Below, piece after piece: positions 58,009-64,000 of a stretch of DNA of 64,000 nucleotides. The position numbers and the translations under genes were made by a program. The notes below the pieces were generated by a model, which saw only the letters and a program-made list of their open reading frames with translations, ran no database searches and was not told where the DNA came from. Position 1 is the first letter of the stretch, and every line of letters begins with the position of its first letter. The stretch is from Oscillospiraceae bacterium. GTDB taxonomy: Bacteria; Bacillota; Clostridia; Oscillospirales; Oscillospiraceae. The stretch is taken from the NCBI GenBank assembly GCA_017406005.1, contig JAFQZI010000026.1, forward strand, positions 1 to 64,000, given 5' to 3'.

Positions 58009-59319
58009 ATGAAAAGATGTATTCCGATTCTTGTCGCTCTCGCCATGCTTCTCAGCATGCCGGGGCTTGCCTTTGCAGCCGATGATGGCGCCGGTGCAGT
58101 GAAGCTCAGCCTTTCCGGGTATGCCGAGGGCTTTGGGGATGCCGATCTCTGGATCAGCGGAACCGCACTGGATATCGTGGCAAATGTGACAGCGTATGAT
58201 GCACTCCTCCTCAAGGTGGACGGTGTTGTACGCGGTGAGCCGATGAAGGCCGTTCTGGAAATCGGCAAGGAAGGCGTATACCTGGCTTTCCCGGATGCCA
58301 TGGAAGAGAAGTACTTTGTCAGTATGGACACACTGACCGATGTCTTCGGTGACAAAGCGGACGATTACGGCGTTCACATCAGTACCGGCAAAGTGGATGT
58401 GAGTGAGCTCCTTTCCGATGTGGATATGGAGAAGCTGATGGACAGCCTCGGGCAGTATTTCGGCATCCTTGCAAATTTTGTGGAAAGAGCGAACAGGCTG
58501 ACGGTCACCGGCGATTATGAGCTCGCCGGCCTCGGAGAAATCGTGACAGGCGAATATACCATCTATACCCCGACGAAGGAAGACTGGAGTAATCTGATCA
58601 AGGATCTGCTGACAACACTGCAGTCTGATGAAGAACTGATGCAGGTAATTGAAAAGACGGTGACGGAATCTGCAAATGAGGAAAGCGAAGAAGCCGCTTC
58701 CCCCGAAGAGATCATGCAGTCGATCCGGGATATGATCGATACCGGAATCAAGAGTGCAGACATGATTGCCGGTTTTGTCGCAGGCACCAGATTTACGCTT
58801 GTGAAAACCGAGGATGGCAGCATTGCCGCTTTCAAGGCGGAAAAGCCCGGCACGTTCTCCGTCGGTTATGAGGGCTTAGGCTCCTTGGATGACATCAGAA
58901 GAGACGCCATCGTCTTGTATGATGACTCCGGCGCCGAGATCCTTGCCCTCAACACGCTTACCATGTCCGAAAACGGCATCACGGGCAAGCTGACCATTGA
59001 CATGCTGGATGTGGAAGTGCGCTACGCCGTTGGCGACGGCTCTCCGTACTTCAGCCTCTATGCAGGCATGGGTGAAGAGATCGGTGCACAGCTTACCGTG
59101 GCGGATGCGGAAACGGGTGTGCTGGCAGAAGCCGTCTATAACAGCTTTGATGCCGATACAGAGGAAGAACAGCTCGCGGTTATTGACCTTCTCATCACGG
59201 AAACGGACGAACAGGTCGAGCTCCCCGAGGGTGACTGGACAGAGCTGAAGACGGAAGAAGAAATCAAAGACGCTGCTCAGGCGATCTATGATGCCGTCTT
59301 TGCCAACGTCGCCGCATAA
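58009..59319 (+). CDS. Secreted protein of unknown function
   Basis: A 436-aa exported protein. The signal peptide (about residues 1-23, ending GLAFAA) has no lipobox. The mature protein is strongly acidic, with alternating beta-rich stretches and an acidic helical middle (ESANEESEEAASPEE, residues about 222-240). Repeated phrases such as LSLSGYAEGF and LTIDMLDVEVRYAVGDG suggest a large beta-sandwich or LolA/LppX-like scaffold, but I do not recognise a family. AAAAAAGGAGAA precedes the ATG. It is a single-gene unit ended by a strong terminator shared with the convergent regulator gene. Confidence 0.8.
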   Translation: MKRCIPILVALAMLLSMPGLAFAADDGAGAVKLSLSGYAEGFGDADLWISGTALDIVANVTAYDALLLKVDGVVRGEPMKAVLEIGKEGVYLAFPDAMEEKYFVSMDTLTDVFGDKADDYGVHISTGKVDVSELLSDVDMEKLMDSLGQYFGILANFVERANRLTVTGDYELAGLGEIVTGEYTIYTPTKEDWSNLIKDLLTTLQSDEELMQVIEKTVTESANEESEEAASPEEIMQSIRDMIDTGIKSADMIAGFVAGTRFTLVKTEDGSIAAFKAEKPGTFSVGYEGLGSLDDIRRDAIVLYDDSGAEILALNTLTMSENGITGKLTIDMLDVEVRYAVGDGSPYFSLYAGMGEEIGAQLTVADAETGVLAEAVYNSFDADTEEEQLAVIDLLITETDEQVELPEGDWTELKTEEEIKDAAQAIYDAVFANVAA

Positions 59320-59343
59320 TACGAAGAACTGAGCAAAAACAGC

Positions 59344-59372
59344 AATGGCTGCCCGCCCGGGCAGCCATTTTT
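59344..59372. terminator. Bidirectional terminator between secreted protein and MocR-like genes
   Basis: Perfect 11-bp arms (AATGGCTGCCC at 59344-59354 and GGGCAGCCATT at 59359-59369) with T tails on both sides. Confidence 0.9.
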
Positions 59373-59377
59373 AATAG

Positions 59378-60451
59378 TTATTTCTTCTGCATTTTTCGTC
59401 TCTTTCGGCTGGTGTAGCGTTCCAGATGCCCCTCATTCAGGAATTCCGCGAGCACGAGCTGGTTGTAAACCGGTACGGGGCAGGAGGTATAATCCAACTT
59501 TTGACGGTACTCAGCCAGCAGAGGCTCGGGAAGCACCATAAAAGCTGTCCGGAAGGAGGAAGCGAGGAGCTTGGAGAAGGTGTTCAGGTAGATCACCTGT
59601 TCCGGCAGCAGGGAGGCGACCGTCTCGATCCGGCTGGTCAGCGGGGCGAACTCCGAGGCGTAGTCGTCTTCCACGATCACAGTACTGTTCCGTTTTGCCC
59701 AGGCGACGTATTCCCGCCGCTTGGCTGCCGTGGCCGTCACGCCGCTCGGATAGCTGTGGTAAGGCGTCACGTGCAACACATCTGCCCGGCAGGCTTCCAG
59801 AAGCGAGGAATCGATCCCGTCCTCTCCCATGGGGAGCATGGCGCACTGGGCTCCGTTGGCTTCGTAAGCCCTGCGGATGGTCTCGTATGAGGGATTCTCC
59901 AGAGCGTAGAGCTTCTCCCTGCCCAGCAGCTGGACGATCAGCCCGTACAGGTATTCCGAACCGGAGCCGATGATGATCTGCCCGGGACTTACGTTCATCG
60001 CATGGCTTCTGCCGAGCCACGAGGCGATGGCAGACCGCAGTTCCTCACATCCGCTGCTGGGGGAACTGGAGAGAATCTGCCTGTCATATTCGCTCAGGAC
60101 ATGGCGCATAGTTTTGGCCAACAGTGAAAAAGGGAAGTCGTCCGGTGCAGTACGGGAGGCGCGCATGTCCTCCAGAGAGGGCCGTTTCGGAACGGAGGCC
60201 GGAGAGACTGTCCCCCCGAAAGACACGATCATTCCGCTGCGCGGCTTTGATTCCAGATATCCTTCATCACAGAGCAGGGAGAGCGCATGTTCCACCGTGA
60301 TCACACTCAGCCCGAGCTCTTCCGCCATTACCCGTTTGGAGGGCAGCTTGGCACCTCTCGGCCATATCCCGCTGATGATATCCTGTCTCAGCTGATGGTA
60401 GAGCTGCAGATAGGCGCTCTCGCCGGCATGCTTCCGGATGATATAGTTCAA
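59378..60451 (-). CDS. MocR/PdxR-like GntR-aminotransferase regulator, short form
   Basis: A 357-aa protein. Residues 1-75 are a GntR winged helix (LYHQLRQDIISGIWPRGAKLPSKR, then VITVEHALSLLCDEGYL), followed by a class I aminotransferase-like domain with PSYETIRRAYEANGA, VTPYHSYPSG, the PLP aspartate in EDDYASEF and lysine K294 in FSKLL. It should regulate transcription in response to PLP or an amine. The protein stops at RKRRKMQKK, about 80-100 residues before the usual end, removing the small C-terminal subdomain; no leftover frame lies downstream because the terminator begins there. It starts 1 nt after the mscS stop, so the two are co-transcribed. Confidence 0.85.
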   Translation of the reverse strand: MNYIIRKHAGESAYLQLYHQLRQDIISGIWPRGAKLPSKRVMAEELGLSVITVEHALSLLCDEGYLESKPRSGMIVSFGGTVSPASVPKRPSLEDMRASRTAPDDFPFSLLAKTMRHVLSEYDRQILSSSPSSGCEELRSAIASWLGRSHAMNVSPGQIIIGSGSEYLYGLIVQLLGREKLYALENPSYETIRRAYEANGAQCAMLPMGEDGIDSSLLEACRADVLHVTPYHSYPSGVTATAAKRREYVAWAKRNSTVIVEDDYASEFAPLTSRIETVASLLPEQVIYLNTFSKLLASSFRTAFMVLPEPLLAEYRQKLDYTSCPVPVYNQLVLAEFLNEGHLERYTSRKRRKMQKK

Positions 60452-61237
60452 TTACTTGCTGCTGATCACGCGCATGGCCGGAGCCTGCACGCCGTTCTCG
60501 CCGAGCTTCTCGGTGACTGCTTGGGTCAGATCAAAGTAGACATCCCAGTAATCCGCCGTTTTGCACCAGGCACGGGCGGTGAACTGCATGGCCTCGTTGG
60601 TTCCGCCGGAAAGCCGTGCAAACGGGGCAGGATCCTGGAGCACCTTTTCATGGGCGGAGAGAACTTCCAGAATCAGGCTCTGGATCGCGGCCGGGCTCTC
60701 ACTTTTTGCGCAGGCAAAGCTGAGGTCTACGCGGCGAGTCTCCTCCGCGGAATAGTCGGTAACATTCGTGTTCATCAGCGAGCCGTTCGGCACGTTGATT
60801 CTGCAGTTGTCCACAGTGTTGAGCACGGTATAGAACAGGTTTATTTCTTTCACAAAACCGGAAACACCGGCTGCCTCCACATAGTCGCCTACTTTGAAGG
60901 GCCTGAAAATGACAAGCATGATACCGCCGGCGAGGTTGCTGAGTGATCCCTGTAGTGAAAGAGCGATGGCGGCGCCTGCAGTGCCGAGAACCGTTATAAC
61001 CGACGCCATCGGCACACCGAGGATTGCCACAATGGAGACGATCAGTAGCACATAAAGCAGCCATTTGATGGCGCTTACCACAAACGTGCGGGTATTGGGC
61101 TCAATCTTGTCCAGTGCCTTGATCTTCTCAACCAGCCCCATAACCTTCTTGATGAGAAACTTTCCGACGATCCATACCACCAGTGCAAGCAATACTTTTC
61201 CGACTATGGTCGTGCAGAGATCAGTGAGCATTTGCAT
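60452..61237 (-). CDS. mscS: Small-conductance mechanosensitive channel MscS
   Basis: A 261-aa protein with three N-terminal helices; the pore-lining TM3 has the glycine/alanine packing GTAGAAIALSLQGSLSNLAGG. It is followed by the beta domain (FKVGDYVEAAGVSGFVKEINLF, VPNGSLMNTNVTDYS) and the C-terminal alpha/beta domain. It opens under membrane tension to release solutes on osmotic downshock. AGGAGG precedes the ATG. Length is close to E. coli MscS (286). It is followed immediately by the MocR-like gene, an unusual pairing. Confidence 0.95.
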   Translation of the reverse strand: MQMLTDLCTTIVGKVLLALVVWIVGKFLIKKVMGLVEKIKALDKIEPNTRTFVVSAIKWLLYVLLIVSIVAILGVPMASVITVLGTAGAAIALSLQGSLSNLAGGIMLVIFRPFKVGDYVEAAGVSGFVKEINLFYTVLNTVDNCRINVPNGSLMNTNVTDYSAEETRRVDLSFACAKSESPAAIQSLILEVLSAHEKVLQDPAPFARLSGGTNEAMQFTARAWCKTADYWDVYFDLTQAVTEKLGENGVQAPAMRVISSK

Positions 61238-61557
61238 TTGAAAATCCTCCTTATAAAGTGTGATTTGAAATTGCTGTTAACATCCTAACACAGGACGGAG
61301 TCGTGGGACGAAGAAAAACAAAAGATTTCAAAAAAACGGCAGAATGCACAAAAACGGGCTGTGTTTTTTGTGTATTCTGCCGATAACAAGAGTCGAGGGG
61401 ACAGGTGAAAAATTCATTTCCATCCTTTCCACTACACTGAGCATTCTGACGTGCGACGATCCAGCTACATGATAACTCTGAATGCAACTGCAGTCTACGC
61501 ATTGAGTGTACTGACCGAGCTGTGAAGCGGAAAGAACATAAAGACGGAGTCATTTGT
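61238..61557. other. Intergenic region with terminator and repeat-like segment
   Basis: No gene is visible in these 320 nt. They hold a long-stem minus-strand terminator (61330-61382), a segment related to that at 43600-43665 (around 61484-61535), and the mscS upstream region. Confidence 0.5.
61330..61382 (-). terminator. Long-stem terminator of the 61558-62244 gene
   Basis: On the minus strand CGGCAGAATACACAAAAA-type arms (about 18 bp with one G-T pair) are followed by seven T residues. It stands about 175 nt past the stop codon. Confidence 0.75.
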
Positions 61558-62244
61558 TCATTGTGCTGCTTCTGTCAGGGTCAGCCTTCGACAGGTCCTG
61601 TTGTGAAGCAGGCGCAGAACGGTGGCGATGCCGAAGGTGAGCGGCATAAAAGAAATCATGGAAATCCAGGAAGGGATACGGGTCAGAAATCCGTAAAAAT
61701 CATCCCATCCGCCGTTGTCCGGACCGAGGATCTCAACCATAAAATAATAGACCATTGCGTAGAGCATCACGGGAATCAGAGCGAACAGGGATTCCCGCAA
61801 GGGGATCACATGGCTTGTAATAAAGAAGCAAAAGGCAATCATAGCCAGGACCGGGCACACACCGTGCAGGAAAAACCGGGAACCGGTGAAAATCAGAACG
61901 AAGCCCTTTACCGGGGCCAGGATGCACAGCGAAATCAGAAATGTCAGCCCTACAGATGTGACGCCGGCGAACAGCAGGTCAACCATCCAGTCAGGCAGGT
62001 AGAAATTCCTCGTTCGCAAGCCGTCGATTGTATACGGCAGCGTCATCAACATCGTAATACCGCACAGGATGTTTGAGTTTACCGTGAACATGCAGAAGGT
62101 ACGCAGTCCCATGTGATCAAAATTGACGTCATAAAGCGTGGTCAGATTCATGGTCACACCGATACAGACGCAGACAGCGACCACGGCTGAGCTGATCATT
62201 GCGGCGAGGCATCTTCTTTGCGGTATTCTAAGTGTATCGTTCAT
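61558..62244 (-). CDS. Polytopic membrane protein, possibly Pr6Pr-like
   Basis: A 228-aa protein with six predicted helices. The phrases CMFTVNSNILCGITML, SRFFLHGVCPVLAMIAF and MVYYFMVEILGP resemble Pr6Pr-type (FAR-17a/AIG1-like) six-helix proteins, in which polar residues after helix 2 and a His before helix 4 are conserved. I am not certain of this family. AAAGGAG lies about 12 nt before the ATG. It appears to be a single-gene unit with a far-downstream terminator. Function unknown. Confidence 0.75.
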   Translation of the reverse strand: MNDTLRIPQRRCLAAMISSAVVAVCVCIGVTMNLTTLYDVNFDHMGLRTFCMFTVNSNILCGITMLMTLPYTIDGLRTRNFYLPDWMVDLLFAGVTSVGLTFLISLCILAPVKGFVLIFTGSRFFLHGVCPVLAMIAFCFFITSHVIPLRESLFALIPVMLYAMVYYFMVEILGPDNGGWDDFYGFLTRIPSWISMISFMPLTFGIATVLRLLHNRTCRRLTLTEAAQ

Positions 62245-62335
62245 CTTTCGAATATCTCCTTTCGTAATTGTGAGCGAATCTCTGCCGGGCTTAACAGACG
62301 GCAGGTTAATCCGATTACCAGAAGAAAGCTGTTTA

Positions 62336-63076
62336 TCAATAGGCCTGCCTGGTCAGGCGGGTGAGCATTTCGTCATGGGCGCTACGCTCAGGGGTGTCGT
62401 CGAGCGGGGAGAGCTCTGCGCTGCCGTATCTGCGCTGCAGGGCCGTGAGGAGGAGAAAGTCGCACAGCTCCGGATTTTTCGGCAGCAGGGGCCCGTGGCT
62501 GTATGTGCCGAAGACGTTTTTATATCGTGCGCCTTCCGTACCGTCTTTCCCGTTGTTGCCGCAGCCGGTGAGCACCTTTCCGAGCGGCTGCACGCCGCTG
62601 CCGAGCCAGGTTCTGCCGCTGTGGTTTTCAAACCCGACGACGGTGCTGCCCCCCGAAGCCTCTTCACACCGGAAGCTGTAGTTGCCGATCATCCGCTCTT
62701 TGGAGCCGACTGTGTACAGGTCCAGAACGCCGATAAAATCGCATCGCTTGCCGTCAAAGGTCTCATAGTAGCTGCCGAGCATCTGGTATCCGCCGCAGAT
62801 GGTGAGAAAGGTCACCCCGTCCTCCACAGCGGCACGGATTTCGGCGTCTTTGCCGCGGTGCAGATCTTCCAGCAGAACCTGCTGTTCAAAGTCCTGCCCG
62901 CCGCCGATAAAGATCAGGTCAAACCGGCCGAGATCGGCTTTTTCGCCGATCGGCAGGCGGGTGACTTCCGAGCGGATGCCCCGCCATTCCAGGCGCTTGC
63001 AGAGGCTGATGATATCGCCCCGGTCGCCGTAGAGGTTAAGAACATCGGGATACAGATGGCAGATTTTCAGTTCCAT
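62336..63076 (-). CDS. gatD: Lipid II isoglutaminyl synthase, glutaminase subunit GatD
   Basis: A 246-aa class I glutamine amidotransferase. The start LKICHLYPDVLNLYGDRGDI is typical of GatD. The nucleophile cysteine is in TICGGYQMLG and the catalytic histidine in TYSHGPLLPKNP. It supplies ammonia to MurT, which amidates the alpha-carboxyl of D-glutamate in lipid II, a step needed for efficient cross-linking in Gram-positive bacteria. AGGAGG lies before the ATG, and the gene starts 10 nt after murT on the same transcript. The pairing makes the call secure. Confidence 0.96.
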   Translation of the reverse strand: MELKICHLYPDVLNLYGDRGDIISLCKRLEWRGIRSEVTRLPIGEKADLGRFDLIFIGGGQDFEQQVLLEDLHRGKDAEIRAAVEDGVTFLTICGGYQMLGSYYETFDGKRCDFIGVLDLYTVGSKERMIGNYSFRCEEASGGSTVVGFENHSGRTWLGSGVQPLGKVLTGCGNNGKDGTEGARYKNVFGTYSHGPLLPKNPELCDFLLLTALQRRYGSAELSPLDDTPERSAHDEMLTRLTRQAY

Positions 63077-63086
63077 AATGCGCCTC

Positions 63087-64000
63087 CTATTCCCAGAATT
63101 CCGACCCGCCCGTATGGCGGACGATGACAGTGCGCAGGTCCAGCAAGGCTGTGTAGGTCGGCATGATGAAGATGGGTTCTCTGCATTCGGAGAGACGGCT
63201 GACGAGCGCCTCGTAATTTCGCTCTTCCGAAATCATTGCCTCGTCGATGCCGGCATATTTGATGCGGACGTGCATATCCGCTGCCCGGTCGCCGGAGACA
63301 ATGATGTGCTTCAGGTTGGGCAGCAGCGCGGGAAGTTTTTCGAAGTCCGCGTCCCAGATCCAGGACACATCCGTCCCGTCGGCTCCGCGGTCATTCAGGC
63401 AAATGACGAGGATGTATTCCTCCTTCACATCCTGGAGGAATTCCAGGACCTGGTTGCAGCCGGCAGGGTTTTTCACGAGCATCACGCGCGTTCCGCCGCC
63501 GATGTCAAACTGTTCCATCCGCCCGAAGCCGCAGCGGAACTCCGCAAGTGCGCGGACGGCGCTGTCCGTCCGGATGCCGAGCTCCAGCAGGGCAGCCATA
63601 GCCCCCGCGGCGTTGTAGACATTGTAGAGGGCAGGGAGATTGATGTTGATGCGGTGTTCTTCACCGTGGATGCGCATGGTGACGGTGCTGCCGTCAGAGC
63701 GCAGGGCGTGGATCTGCGTCACCGCGTATATCGCTTCGGGGCGGCTGTAGCCGCAGTGCGGGCAGCGGAAGCCACCCAGATGGGCATAGGTGATATAATC
63801 GTAGTCATATTCTGTCTTGCAGCGGATGCAGTGGGTTGCATCGGAGATTTCCGGCTTTTCACGGGAGGGAACCGCTCCTTTTTCAATTCCGTAGAAAACG
63901 GCTCTGTTCGGCAGGTCCCGGGCAAGCGACGCGGTGAGGGAACAGTCCGCATTCAGGCAGAGGATTGCGTCCGGCACCCCCTGAAGGCCGATGCGGATGT
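63087..64000 (-). CDS. murT: Lipid II isoglutaminyl synthase, MurT subunit, partial
   Basis: The 3' part of murT: about 304 codons are visible and the frame is open through the window end, so the N-terminus (with the ATP loop) is missing. The visible part has the Mur-ligase central and C-terminal domains: LNADCSLTASLARDLPN, a four-cysteine zinc ribbon with CIRCKTEYDYDY and FRCPHCGY, NLPALYNVYNAAGAMAA and the C-terminal DUF1727 part with NPAGCNQVLEFL. It activates the D-Glu carboxyl of lipid II with ATP and joins ammonia from GatD. A GTG at 63977 is internal, not a start. Confidence 0.95.
   Translation of the reverse strand, partial: IRIGLQGVPDAILCLNADCSLTASLARDLPNRAVFYGIEKGAVPSREKPEISDATHCIRCKTEYDYDYITYAHLGGFRCPHCGYSRPEAIYAVTQIHALRSDGSTVTMRIHGEEHRININLPALYNVYNAAGAMAALLELGIRTDSAVRALAEFRCGFGRMEQFDIGGGTRVMLVKNPAGCNQVLEFLQDVKEEYILVICLNDRGADGTDVSWIWDADFEKLPALLPNLKHIIVSGDRAADMHVRIKYAGIDEAMISEERNYEALVSRLSECREPIFIMPTYTALLDLRTVIVRHTGGSEFWE

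Noticed and set aside
59378-60451. Frameshift as the cause of the short MocR protein
   Set aside because: The sequence after the stop is a terminator, and no frame there continues the aminotransferase domain, so this is a true shortened end and not a frameshift or sequencing error.

Overview
The window looks like chromosome from an anaerobic Gram-positive bacterium of the class Clostridia. The evidence is a SCIFF peptide with its radical SAM maturase, the MurT/GatD lipid II amidating pair, RNase Y together with RNase J, an AraM-type glycerol-1-phosphate dehydrogenase, a CDP-glycerol glycerophosphotransferase, and a biotin/sodium oxaloacetate decarboxylase beside ATP-dependent PEP carboxykinase. 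No phage, insertion sequence or CRISPR array was seen. The species cannot be named from the sequence alone.

Layout. (1) 1-10459, minus strand: an exopolysaccharide/capsule operon. In transcription order it encodes a metallophosphoesterase, two large Wzz-like co-polymerases (the second fused to a degenerate GGDEF domain), a Wzy-type polymerase, a CDP-glycerol glycerophosphotransferase, two GT4 glycosyltransferases and a flippase cut by the window edge. (2) 10460-13232: a leader/intergenic region, an AT-richer pair (TIGR00300-type enzyme, SDR oxidoreductase) and tRNA-Leu(CAG). (3) 13315-18931: an ABC exporter divergent from a TctCBA tricarboxylate transporter, then a small membrane protein. (4) 19073-22071: SCIFF peptide, its maturase and a translationally coupled PLP decarboxylase. 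(5) 22108-30031, minus: a cell-wall/housekeeping run of RsmI, a DUF218 protein, an ABC-F ATPase, a PBP transpeptidase, an FHA-FtsW fusion and AraM. (6) 30152-34951, plus: a GpsA-like dehydrogenase, an AraD-like aldolase, an Mrp ATPase and a lipoprotein. (7) 35030-45455: HAD phosphatase, thioesterase, hybrid histidine kinase, GNAT, RNase Y, NagB, NfeD/SPFH pair and a Ser/Thr kinase. (8) 45599-54258, plus: Rpe, RecR, RNase J with a Spx/ArsC-like partner, then the Oad complex and PckA. (9) 54325-64000: SecG, an RlmD-type methyltransferase, a MATE-GHKL fusion, a secreted protein of unknown function, a MocR-like regulator, MscS, a membrane protein, GatD and partial MurT.

How the parts may work together. 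TctCBA (tricarboxylate uptake), OadABG with a separate biotin carrier (oxaloacetate to pyruvate with sodium export) and PckA form a coherent C4/C6 acid module, although they lie in two places. The FHA-FtsW fusion and the PknB-like kinase could be linked by phosphothreonine signalling to wall synthesis. This is inference. The most unusual items are the Wzz-GGDEF fusion, the seven-cysteine SCIFF coupled to a PLP decarboxylase, and the MATE transporter fused to an RsbW-like ATPase domain.
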